Assembly (NCBI GenBank): GCA_001829315.1
Contig: MIAY01000001.1
Location: 448,927 to 512,926 of the forward strand
Source of the DNA: Spirochaetes bacterium GWE1_32_154
GTDB taxonomy: Bacteria; Spirochaetota; GWE2-31-10
DNA length: 64,000 nucleotides
Direction of reading: 5' to 3'
The notes below the pieces were generated by a model. It was not told the origin of the DNA. It was given only the letters and a program-made list of their open reading frames with translations, and did no database searches. This document shows, piece by piece, positions 43,647-52,597 of this stretch. The number at the start of each line of letters is the position of its first letter. Position 1 is the stretch's first letter. The position numbers and the translations under genes are program-made.

Positions 43647-46600
43647 ATGCTAAAAAAATTGTTACTTCTTATCAGTCTGATTGTAATAACTTTTTCACTG
43701 ACTCAATGCAAAAAGAAAGAAAAAATGAATGGTAATACAATGAGTTATGATTCACAATTTGTTGAATACATAGCCGATTACACATCAGGAACAATATCAA
43801 AACGCTCTAATATTACAATCACACTCGCATCGGTGGTTGACCTTGAAAAAATTGAAATAAATAATAATGGCATCGTAGCCGATGGCGTTTTTACTATAAC
43901 CCCGGCAGTGAAAGGTAAAGTATTATGGGATAGTGATAAACGGATTATTTTTCAACCTGACACTTTGTTTGAATCAGGCAAATCGTATAGTGTTACATTA
44001 AATCTAAAAAAAATATACGAAACTCTACCTGAAAATCTTTCGGTTTTTACCTTTAAATTCTTTGCCATCAAGCAGGATTTTGAAATCACCGTTGATGACA
44101 TAACATTTTATACTGATAATTCTAATGAATACCAAACTATTTCAGGAACAATTACAACGTCTGATAACGAATTATCAAGTGATATTGAATCGGTTATAAA
44201 AGGATTTCCGGATATAGAATGGGATCATCAGACCGGTACTAATACACACAAATTTATTATTCGTGGCCTTTCGCGTAAAGCCGGTAACTATACTGTACCG
44301 GTTGTGTATGACGGTGTAAAAATCGGCATTAATAAAAAAGGTAAAATTGAATGTGATGTTTTTGGTCTGGAAGGATTTAATTTTATTGATTACAAACTTT
44401 TCACAAAGGGTGATAAACATGTAGTAGTAACATTTTCAAATCCATTAGATAAAAATCAGAATTTAAAAGGGCTTATAACAATCAATGAAAGTGCAGATGT
44501 AAAAACCTTAGTTGATAATAATAAAATAAAGATTTTTCTCAATGAAATGAAAGAAAATACGGTAAACATTACCATTGATAGCAGCCTCAAGAATTATTCA
44601 GGTAATCAATTATCAGAAAAAGTTACATTTGCCGTAGTTTTAAAACAGGAAAAACCTCAAATAAAATTTACAGATGAGAAAAGTGGCATTTTAGCCGGTG
44701 GGGAAAGTTTCATTATTCCATTTATGGCAATCTCATTAAAAGCAGTTGATATAACCGTGGTTGAAATATTTGAAAATAATATAACTCAGTTTTTTCAATC
44801 AAATTCTAATATTGATGGCAATGACAATATAAATAGGGTTGGAAAACCGATTTTGTATAAAACCGTTTCACTTGTATCAAAAGATATTAATCTTTATACC
44901 TGGAATACATTTAATATTGATCTTAATGACTATTTGAAAACAAAAGAAGGTGTTTTTTATCAGGTTAGAATTAATTTCAGACGTTCTCAATCGATGTATA
45001 CCTGCGATGAAATTGATAAACCCATTGAAGATGAGATGTTAAAAGATAATTGGGATGCACCCGGTGAGTTTTCCAATTGGGATTATGATTATTATTACGG
45101 AGACTGGAATCAACGTGATAACCCGTGCAGTGACTCGTATTACGGGAAAAGACGTGAAATATCTAAAAATATTCTTGTTTCCAATATTGGAATCATTGCC
45201 AAAGGTTCTGATAATCTTGAATATTCATTTTTTGTGACCAATATAAAAACAACAGAACCTGTCGGTAATGTTGATATCGAATTGTATGATTACCAGAATC
45301 AGACAATATTCAGCGGTAAAACAGATAGTGATGGTATAGTAAAAGTAACGCTTGATACCGTTCCGTTTGTTGCTGTTGCTAAAAACGGGAAAGAAAGAGG
45401 TTTTATTAAAATAGATTCAGGTTCATCATTAACGCTAAGTCGTTTTGATGTCGGTGGAACCAATGCAAAAAGAGGTGTGAAAGGCTTCTTATACGCAGAT
45501 CGTGGGGTATGGAGACCCGGTGATACAATCTATTTAAACTTCATACTGTTAGATCGTGATAAAATATTACCTGTAAATCATCCCGTTATTTTTGAATTAT
45601 TTGATCCTGATGGAAAAAATCTGCAAAAGATGGTAAAAAATACCGGTGTCGGGAATATTTACAGTTTCACATTTAAAACGGACAGTGAGGCTGCTACCGG
45701 TAATTATCAGGCAAAAATTCGTGTGGGAAGTGATGTTTTCACGAAACGAATTAAAATTGAAACAATAAAACCAAACAGATTAAAGATTGCTCTTGATTTT
45801 GGCAAAGACACTCTTCACTATACTGATGGTGGCATAACTTCAAAAATGAAAGTTAATTACCTTCACGGTGCTGTTGCACGAAATATGAAAACAGAAGTCA
45901 GTGTTCTTTATTCACCGGCTCAAACAACTTTTAAAGGGTTTCAGGGGTTTACTTTTGATGATCCTTCAAAAGATTTTTCACCAAATGAAGATATTGTTTA
46001 TAGCGGATATTTAAATGATGCCGGTGAAACCGGGTTTATGTATAATCCAAAAAACATTACAGAGTCATCCGGGATGCTGCTGGCAAATTTCATCACTCGT
46101 GTAATGGAAGACGGCGGAGATTTCAGTACCGATAAACTTGTTATTCCCTATTATCCGTATTCAAATTTTGCCGGTATCAGATTACCTGCCGGTGATGCTG
46201 CCCGTGGTATGCTTTTAACGGATACTGACCATAGCGTGGAAATTGTTACCGTATCAAGTAACGGTCAGAGTATTTCAGTGAAAGAACTTGAGGTTTCAGT
46301 GTATAAATTATCATGGCGATGGTGGTGGGACACGAGCGTTGAAGAGAAATCTAATTTTTCTTCTTCAAGTTACTCACAAAGAATCGCTTATTCTAAAGTC
46401 TCAACAGTAAATGGAAAAGGTTCGTATTCTCTTAGAGTTAACTACCCGGATTGGGGGCGATATTTTATTAAAGTGTATGATCCCGTTTCAAAACATTCAA
46501 CAGGACAAATATTTTATATTGACTGGCCGGGTTGGGCAGGGGCACAAAGAAAAGGTGATCAGGGTGGCGAGAATCTATTAACATTCTATGCTGAAAAAGA

Positions 46601-49163
46601 GAAGTATAATGTTGGCGATGTTGCCAAATTTACGATACCTGTTTCGTCTGAAGGGCGGGCCCTTGTCAATATTGAATCGGGAAATAAAAGCATTGAAAGT
46701 TTCTGGGTTAAAACAAATCAGGGCAAAACTGAGTTTTCAGTTCAGATAAAAAATACAATGACTCCAAATATTTTTGTTCACCTTACATTAATACAGCCTC
46801 ATAAACGGGATAACGATTTACCGATACGATTATTTGGTATAGTTCCCATTTCTGTTGTTGATGAAAAAACAGTGTTACACCCTGTTTTACAAATAGCAAA
46901 TGAACTGGCACCTGAAAAAGAAGTTAAATTTGTAGTTTCTGAAAAAAACGGTAATGCAATGGCATATACCGTAGCAATTGTCGATGAAGGTTTATTAAGT
47001 CTGACGAACTTTAAAACACCTGATCCGTGGAATTCATTTTTTTCAAAAGAAGCAATCGGGATAAAAACATGGGATATGTATGATTTTGTTATTGGTGCTA
47101 ATACAAAAATATTCGGGCCAATGCTAACAATCGGAGGGGATGGTGAATTTTTACCGCCCGCTGCACAGAAAGCAAATAGATTTGAGCCTGTTGTCAGAAC
47201 ATTTGGTCCGTTTTATTTAAAACCGAATGAAAAAACAACACATACTTTTATAATGCCGCGATATGTCGGTGCTGTACGAACTATGGTTGTTGCCGAAAAC
47301 AAAGGTGCCTATGGTTTTGCTGAGAAAACATCACTTGTGAAAGAGTCACTGATGGTGCTTGGAACTATGCCGAGAGTTATCGGGCCTGATGAAACGATAA
47401 AATTACCGGTTAATGTTTTTATGCTTGAGGAAGGAAAACGAACGGTGACTGTCAATATAAAAACTGAAGGTTTACTGGATATTATTGGAGAGAAAACAAA
47501 AACGATTGATTTTGATAGCGCCACTGATAAATTTGTGTATTTTGATTTAAAAACACCTTCAAAACTTGGTATGGCGAAAGTTTCTATTGAAGCATTATCA
47601 AATGGTATCAAATCAACCTACGAAGTAAACATTGAAGTTCGTGCGTCAAATCCTGTGGTTACAAAAACATCAACAATTATGATTGAGCCAAATGAAAAAA
47701 AAGAAATTGCAATCAATACGATCGGGCTTGAAGGCACCAATAAAATATTCCTCGAGTTATCATATCTTCCACCGATTAATCTTACAAAAAGACTTAATTA
47801 TCTCATACAATATCCTCACGGTTGCCTTGAACAAACCGTTTCAGGCGTTTTTCCGCAGCTTTTTATTGAAGATCTGACCACCGTGGATGCAGAACAATCA
47901 TTAGCAATAGAAAAAAATATTAATGCCGGAATCGATGCTATTATGAAATTCAGAACGGGAAACGGTGGTTTTGCATATTGGCCGGGTAACAGTAATGTCA
48001 GTGAGTGGGCAACAAATTATGCGGGACATTTTTTAATAACCGCCAAAGAAAAAGGGTATACCGTCTCCGAATCACTCATGAATGAATGGGTTGATTATCA
48101 GAATTCACTAGCCAACAGATGGCGTGATAATGCAGATGGTCAGTTTGATATGATTCAGGCATACCGTTTATATACACTTGCTTTGTATAATAAACCTGCT
48201 CATAGTGGTATGAATAGAATGAAAGAGAAAAAAAATATGGATTTCCGTGCCCGATGGATTTTATCTTCAGCCTATGCAATTACCGGTAATGTGAAAATTG
48301 CTGAAGAAATAATAAAGGATATTAATTATACAAGTGATATGTATGCTGAATCTCCTGAAACATTTGGTTCTGCAGACCGTGATAAAGCGATGATTCTGGA
48401 AACACTGGTTTTATTGCAGAGAAAAACTGAAGGTTTTACCTTGTATAAAGAACTTGCAGAAGTATTAGGTTCTGACAGATGGTTAAGTACTCAGACAACC
48501 GCGTATTGCCTGATTGCAGTTTCAAAATTACTATCAATTACTGCACAGGATGAATCGGTAACTGCCAAATATACATTTGGCAAAGACAGTTCGGTTGTCA
48601 ATACACAGGATACTTACTGGAATAAAGAACTTTCTGCAGAAAATAACACACTGAGCATTGAAAATACGGGGAAAAGTACACTTTTTGCAAAAATTGTTAA
48701 TCAGGGAATACCATTGATACATAAAGAAGTCGCTGAGGAAAAAAATGTTTCGATGATAATCAATTATAAAAATAAAGACGAACAAATAATTACAGACATT
48801 TCAAAATTGAAGCAAGGTTCAACGATTATTGTTGAAACAACTATTAAGAATATACGATTGGTTGGCAAAATTAAAGATCTTGCATTGACACAAATAGTTC
48901 CTTCCGGCTGGGAAATTATTAATACCCGATTATTGGATGTTGATAATTTTAAAGCCTATTCAGATTTTGAATATCAGAATATAAGAGATGATAGAGTTCT
49001 TACTTATTTTAGTTTAAATCCTTTAGAAACCAAAACCTTTAGATTTATGATAACAGCAAGTTATACCGGTGAGTTTTACTATCCCGGGGTTAATCTGGAA
49101 GCAATGTATAATGATGATGTGTATTCAAGGAAAAGAGGAATGACTGTTTCTGTGGTTCGATAG
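43647..49163 (+). CDS. Bacterial alpha-2-macroglobulin family lipoprotein (CLEQ thioester type)
   Basis: 1838 residues. Signal with lipobox SLTQCKK (Cys at 25), multiple MG-type beta-sandwich domains, the family motif RGVWRPGDTIYLN (MG2) and WRWWWDTS, a bait-like region, and the thioester motif GCLEQ with Cys1393 and Gln1396 inside the helical thioester domain, followed by a C-terminal receptor-type domain. Bacterial macroglobulins trap proteases at the envelope. E. coli YfhM is paired with the PBP1C gene pbpC, which is absent here. It follows the kinase gene by 15 bases and ends at a strong terminator. Confidence 0.95.
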   Translation: MLKKLLLLISLIVITFSLTQCKKKEKMNGNTMSYDSQFVEYIADYTSGTISKRSNITITLASVVDLEKIEINNNGIVADGVFTITPAVKGKVLWDSDKRIIFQPDTLFESGKSYSVTLNLKKIYETLPENLSVFTFKFFAIKQDFEITVDDITFYTDNSNEYQTISGTITTSDNELSSDIESVIKGFPDIEWDHQTGTNTHKFIIRGLSRKAGNYTVPVVYDGVKIGINKKGKIECDVFGLEGFNFIDYKLFTKGDKHVVVTFSNPLDKNQNLKGLITINESADVKTLVDNNKIKIFLNEMKENTVNITIDSSLKNYSGNQLSEKVTFAVVLKQEKPQIKFTDEKSGILAGGESFIIPFMAISLKAVDITVVEIFENNITQFFQSNSNIDGNDNINRVGKPILYKTVSLVSKDINLYTWNTFNIDLNDYLKTKEGVFYQVRINFRRSQSMYTCDEIDKPIEDEMLKDNWDAPGEFSNWDYDYYYGDWNQRDNPCSDSYYGKRREISKNILVSNIGIIAKGSDNLEYSFFVTNIKTTEPVGNVDIELYDYQNQTIFSGKTDSDGIVKVTLDTVPFVAVAKNGKERGFIKIDSGSSLTLSRFDVGGTNAKRGVKGFLYADRGVWRPGDTIYLNFILLDRDKILPVNHPVIFELFDPDGKNLQKMVKNTGVGNIYSFTFKTDSEAATGNYQAKIRVGSDVFTKRIKIETIKPNRLKIALDFGKDTLHYTDGGITSKMKVNYLHGAVARNMKTEVSVLYSPAQTTFKGFQGFTFDDPSKDFSPNEDIVYSGYLNDAGETGFMYNPKNITESSGMLLANFITRVMEDGGDFSTDKLVIPYYPYSNFAGIRLPAGDAARGMLLTDTDHSVEIVTVSSNGQSISVKELEVSVYKLSWRWWWDTSVEEKSNFSSSSYSQRIAYSKVSTVNGKGSYSLRVNYPDWGRYFIKVYDPVSKHSTGQIFYIDWPGWAGAQRKGDQGGENLLTFYAEKEKYNVGDVAKFTIPVSSEGRALVNIESGNKSIESFWVKTNQGKTEFSVQIKNTMTPNIFVHLTLIQPHKRDNDLPIRLFGIVPISVVDEKTVLHPVLQIANELAPEKEVKFVVSEKNGNAMAYTVAIVDEGLLSLTNFKTPDPWNSFFSKEAIGIKTWDMYDFVIGANTKIFGPMLTIGGDGEFLPPAAQKANRFEPVVRTFGPFYLKPNEKTTHTFIMPRYVGAVRTMVVAENKGAYGFAEKTSLVKESLMVLGTMPRVIGPDETIKLPVNVFMLEEGKRTVTVNIKTEGLLDIIGEKTKTIDFDSATDKFVYFDLKTPSKLGMAKVSIEALSNGIKSTYEVNIEVRASNPVVTKTSTIMIEPNEKKEIAINTIGLEGTNKIFLELSYLPPINLTKRLNYLIQYPHGCLEQTVSGVFPQLFIEDLTTVDAEQSLAIEKNINAGIDAIMKFRTGNGGFAYWPGNSNVSEWATNYAGHFLITAKEKGYTVSESLMNEWVDYQNSLANRWRDNADGQFDMIQAYRLYTLALYNKPAHSGMNRMKEKKNMDFRARWILSSAYAITGNVKIAEEIIKDINYTSDMYAESPETFGSADRDKAMILETLVLLQRKTEGFTLYKELAEVLGSDRWLSTQTTAYCLIAVSKLLSITAQDESVTAKYTFGKDSSVVNTQDTYWNKELSAENNTLSIENTGKSTLFAKIVNQGIPLIHKEVAEEKNVSMIINYKNKDEQIITDISKLKQGSTIIVETTIKNIRLVGKIKDLALTQIVPSGWEIINTRLLDVDNFKAYSDFEYQNIRDDRVLTYFSLNPLETKTFRFMITASYTGEFYYPGVNLEAMYNDDVYSRKRGMTVSVVR

Positions 49164-49185
49164 GTCATGACTTGGTTTTGTTTAT

Positions 49186-49214
49186 AAAATCCGCTGTCAT
49201 GGCGGATTTTTTTT
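49186..49214 (+). terminator. Rho-independent terminator after the macroglobulin gene
   Basis: Perfect 9-bp stem AAAATCCGC/GCGGATTTT (49186-49194 and 49202-49210), 7-base loop, then a T run to 49214. Marks the end of the adh-kinase-macroglobulin unit. Confidence 0.9.
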
Positions 49215-49243
49215 ATGAAATTAAAGTTATTTAATAAATCATT

Positions 49244-49289
49244 AATTATTTGCATAGAATTAAATGTATTTAATTCTATGCAAATAATT
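49244..49289. repeat. Perfect 21-bp-arm palindrome upstream of the AAA ATPase gene
   Basis: Arms 49244-49264 and 49269-49289 are exact inverted copies around TGTA. There is no T tract, so it is not an ordinary terminator. A -10-like TATACT lies at 49301-49306, which would put the -35 position inside the right arm. This suggests an operator or a cruciform/RNA hairpin rather than a stop signal. Confidence 0.85.
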
Positions 49290-49328
49290 GCCTAATGTGG
49301 TATACTTTATATAACGATAGGAGATGGT

Positions 49329-50528
49329 ATGATTAATCGCGAACTTTACCTTTCGAAAATACGACCATTTTATGATTCTGAACTTGTAAAGGTGATTACC
49401 GGTATTAGACGATGCGGAAAATCAACAGTCATGCAGCAGATTATCAGGGAATTACAAGCCAGTGGCGTTACTAATACAGATATTCTGTATATAAATTTTG
49501 AAGATTATCAGTATAAAAACTTGTGTAATCCTGATTTATTTTATGAATATATAAAAAACTGGTTCACCGGTTCCGGAAAAAAATATTTTCTATTCGACGA
49601 AATTCAGAATGTTACCGAATTCGAACTTGTGATTAATTCTTTCAGGGCAACAACAGATGCCAGTATTTTTTTAACAGGGTCTAACTCAAGACTATTATCC
49701 GGAGAACTTGCGACGCACCTTACAGGAAGGACAGTACAGTTCAGGATTATGCCTTTCAATTTCAAGGAATATGTCGAATTTCAGAAATTTCTTGGTTACG
49801 AAAAACCTCATGAAGATATGTTTGCCGATTATATCCGATGGGGCGGTTTTCCTTTAGTTTGCAAAGAACAGAATGAAGAAGTAAAAAAAGTGATTCTTTC
49901 AAATATATATGATTCTATTGTTTTAAAAGATGTTATCATGCGGAATAAAATTGCCTCTCCCCGTGCGCTTGAGAAAATACTGGAATATGTGATTGCAAAT
50001 TCTTCAACAACGATTTCAGGAAATACAATAGCTTCTGTTTTGTCTGATAAAGTTCTGAAAATTTCTGCACCTACAGTGTATGATTATTTGAAGTATATTT
50101 CTGATGCCTGCATTTGTGATATTGTTCCCAGATTTGATATTCGAGGAAAAAAAATACTTGCTTTTTCAGAAAAAACGTATGTTTGTGATACCGGATTATT
50201 TTATCTTAAGAAAAATCGTGTTAAAGATGAATACAACTATATTATTGAAACAATCTGCTATAACGAACTTATTTCACGGGGGTATTCGGTGTATGTCGGT
50301 AAGACATATAAAGGAGAAGTCGATTTTATTGCCCAACGAGAGGATGAAAAAATATATATTCAGGTAGCATATCTTCTTGCCGATGAATCGACGGTTGAAC
50401 GTGAATTTGGCGCATTTGATGTAATACAGGATCATTATCCTAAATATGTCATATCAACTGACAGAATTACTCTTTCAAGAAATGGTATTATCCATATCAA
50501 TCTGATAGATTGGCTTATTGGTTTTTAA
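49329..50528 (+). CDS. AAA_14/DUF4143 family ATPase with nuclease-like C-terminal domain
   Basis: 399 residues. Walker A GIRRCGKST, Walker B YFLFDEIQNV, sensor segment FLTGSNSRLLSG, then a winged-helix segment (SSTTISGNTIASVLSDKVLKISAPTVYDYLKYI) and the DUF4143 C-terminal part (GYSVYVGKTYKGEVDFIAQ...IYIQVAY), whose E-V-D-F...Q pattern resembles PD-(D/E)XK folds. Such single-gene ATPases are widespread in spirochaetes and archaea with no firm function; mobile or defence roles have been suggested. GGAG precedes the ATG. No antitoxin-like partner is visible. Confidence 0.9.
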   Translation: MINRELYLSKIRPFYDSELVKVITGIRRCGKSTVMQQIIRELQASGVTNTDILYINFEDYQYKNLCNPDLFYEYIKNWFTGSGKKYFLFDEIQNVTEFELVINSFRATTDASIFLTGSNSRLLSGELATHLTGRTVQFRIMPFNFKEYVEFQKFLGYEKPHEDMFADYIRWGGFPLVCKEQNEEVKKVILSNIYDSIVLKDVIMRNKIASPRALEKILEYVIANSSTTISGNTIASVLSDKVLKISAPTVYDYLKYISDACICDIVPRFDIRGKKILAFSEKTYVCDTGLFYLKKNRVKDEYNYIIETICYNELISRGYSVYVGKTYKGEVDFIAQREDEKIYIQVAYLLADESTVEREFGAFDVIQDHYPKYVISTDRITLSRNGIIHINLIDWLIGF

Positions 50529-50613
50529 AGTTCGTGACTGGTTAAAAATATGCTTGACTTTAATGATGTTAAGCATTAAATAAAATTATTATAATTAATT
50601 CAAGGATGAAAAA

Positions 50614-51114
50614 ATGAATGCAATATTTAAACGAAAAAGTGTACGGAATTTTCTAAGTAAAACAGTTGAAGACTTTAAGATTGAGAATATCCTAAAAGCT
50701 GCAATGCAGGCACCGAGTGCCGGAAATCAGCAACCGTGGGAGTTTATTGTAGTGCGTAATAAGGTGACTCTTGAAAAATTATCAGCCATGAGTCCCTATG
50801 CCGGAATGATAAAAGATGCAGATGTTGCTATAGTACTTGTTGCTCATAAAAAGTTCATAAAATTTGCAGAAAATATCGAACATGATATGAGCGCCTGTAC
50901 TGAAAATATACTTTTACAGGTTGTAGAAGAAGGACTTGGTGCAGTATGGTTAAGTGCTATTCCGTTACAGGAAAGAATGAAACATATTACCGGACTTTTT
51001 AATCTGTCTGATGATGTTATACCTTTTGCAGTTGTTCCGATTGGTTATCCGGCTTCTGAAAGTGAAGTAAGCAATCGTTTTGATACAAGTAGAATTCATT
51101 ATGAGAAATACTGA
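50614..51114 (+). CDS. Nitroreductase family flavoprotein
   Basis: 166 residues, the compact form of the family. FMN-binding segments RKSVRNFLSKTV, QAPSAGNQQPWEFIVV, DMSACTENILLQVVEEGLGAVWLS and VPIGYPASE. These enzymes use NAD(P)H to reduce nitro groups, quinones or flavins. A ribosome site (AAGGATG) precedes the ATG. A hairpin terminator follows the stop. Confidence 0.93.
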   Translation: MNAIFKRKSVRNFLSKTVEDFKIENILKAAMQAPSAGNQQPWEFIVVRNKVTLEKLSAMSPYAGMIKDADVAIVLVAHKKFIKFAENIEHDMSACTENILLQVVEEGLGAVWLSAIPLQERMKHITGLFNLSDDVIPFAVVPIGYPASESEVSNRFDTSRIHYEKY

Positions 51115-51121
51115 TGTTCTT

Positions 51122-51160
51122 GTAAAACTACAGTTTTTCAAACGGTAGTTTTACGATTTT
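51122..51160 (+). terminator. Terminator after the nitroreductase gene
   Basis: Perfect 10-bp stem GTAAAACTAC/GTAGTTTTAC (51122-51131, 51145-51154), 13-base loop, followed by GATTTTTATTT. Sits between the convergent nitroreductase and HD-GYP genes. Confidence 0.8.
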
Positions 51161-52335
51161 TATTTCTTTACATAAACGCCTTTGATATAAATATCAATTC
51201 TTTTGCTTAAATCGATTGTTTCTTCTTTACCGTCAATGAGGGCAGCGACAATTGGCCTCATTGCAACTCCTGAGTTGCCTATAACTTTTGCCGGGGAATT
51301 GTTTGATAGCAATATCAAACTACCAATCGGATATATTGAAATGTTTTTCACAAATTCTTTTAATATTACAGTGTCATAAGCAGCACCGCCTAATTTTAAA
51401 AGATCTTGTACCGCTTCCTTTGCGTGAACAGGGCTTCTAAATGATTTTGTTGAAATAGCGGCAGAATAAGCATCTAATACTGCAACAATTTTTCCAATAT
51501 TTGTTATTTGCTCTGCTGATTTTTTTTCAGGATATCCTGTTCCGTCAATCCTTTCGTGATGCTGTAGTGCACCTGATGCGATAATCGCGGAATATCGTAC
51601 ATCCCTAATAAGGTTAAAACCAATTATTGTATGACTTTGAATGACTTTAATTTCTTCAGGTGTTAAAACTCCTTGTTTTTCTAAAATTGATTTAGGAATT
51701 TTAAGCATACCGATATCGTGGAAAAAGGTTCCAAGAACCAGATTTGTTTTAGCGAATTCTGAAAGTTGGAGACTGTGGGACATGATTAAGCCAAGTATTA
51801 CTGTGTCAAGGGTTTGTCTGTATACTCTTGATAAGCCTTCCAGGTTTTGACCAACCAATAATAAAACAGAGTCTTTATCTCTTTTAACAAAACTTTCTAT
51901 ATCATTCAGTAAATTAATAACATGTTGTTTGTTTACATCTTTCGTTGTTATAACACTATTAAAAAAAGAAACGGTTGCCAATATCCATCGTTTATATACT
52001 TCTTTATAACTATCGTTTCTGCTAACGGTATCGTTTTTAATCGTATCAGGTGATAAAGGTAATGAATCATCATTTTCATTTTCCAGTGTAATAGCATTGT
52101 CATTATTTTCAAATAAAGTATCTAATTCTTTAATTTCTTCTTTATATTTCGGCACTCCTGTTGCATAATAATCGCCATTGCTAAAAAGTTTTTCTATACC
52201 CCAGTTTTTTAAAACTTCAACATGATAGTCTTTTATAATTGTTTTTTTTGGTAAAAAAAATAAATCATCGTATATATATGAATCATCAAGAAAAAAACCG
52301 CCAGGTATAATTTTTTCAAATTCAACTGCGTTCAT
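51160..52335 (-). CDS. HD-GYP domain phosphodiesterase (c-di-GMP)
   Basis: 391 residues. Residues 1-140 are an N-terminal HD-GYP-associated region (DUF3391-like start with FFLDDSYIYDDLFF) and linker. Residues about 185-330 are the HD-GYP domain: FFHDIGMLKIP, HTIIGFNLI, LQHHERIDGTGYP, AVLDAYSA. All metal and GYP residues are present, so hydrolysis of c-di-GMP to GMP is expected. A C-terminal YPIGSLILLSNNSPAKVI strand pair is typical. GAGAGG precedes the ATG. Works against c-di-GMP that the PilZ protein at 59961 would sense. Confidence 0.93.
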   Translation of the reverse strand: MNAVEFEKIIPGGFFLDDSYIYDDLFFLPKKTIIKDYHVEVLKNWGIEKLFSNGDYYATGVPKYKEEIKELDTLFENNDNAITLENENDDSLPLSPDTIKNDTVSRNDSYKEVYKRWILATVSFFNSVITTKDVNKQHVINLLNDIESFVKRDKDSVLLLVGQNLEGLSRVYRQTLDTVILGLIMSHSLQLSEFAKTNLVLGTFFHDIGMLKIPKSILEKQGVLTPEEIKVIQSHTIIGFNLIRDVRYSAIIASGALQHHERIDGTGYPEKKSAEQITNIGKIVAVLDAYSAAISTKSFRSPVHAKEAVQDLLKLGGAAYDTVILKEFVKNISIYPIGSLILLSNNSPAKVIGNSGVAMRPIVAALIDGKEETIDLSKRIDIYIKGVYVKK

Positions 52336-52401
52336 AAAAACCTCTCTTTAAAAAAAGAAAATTACATTACTAAAAATATCGACCTTTATATTCATTAAAT
52401 A

Positions 52402-52456
52402 GAGGGACTCTTGAAAAATACCTTATTAAAATAAAAATTTCAAAAGTCTCATGTCC
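52402..52456. repeat. Short imperfect inverted repeat, same end type as the 40286 element
   Basis: Left arm GGGACTCTTGAAAAATA (52404-52420) and right arm, read inverted, GAGACTTTTGAAATTT (52435-52450): 11 of 16 positions agree. The left arm shares the core CTCTTG.AAAAATA with 40286-40303. Probably a second, smaller member of the same dispersed element family, located between the HD-GYP and purA genes. Confidence 0.5.
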
Positions 52457-52597
52457 AATATAATATCATTTGATTAAATAAACCAATAATTTTTTATGAG
52501 ATGTTCAATATACATTGATGATATAATAAAAAATAATAAAATATATAGAAGAAAATCATTTTTTCATATATAATGCAGTTCGATGTTTGGAGGTGTC

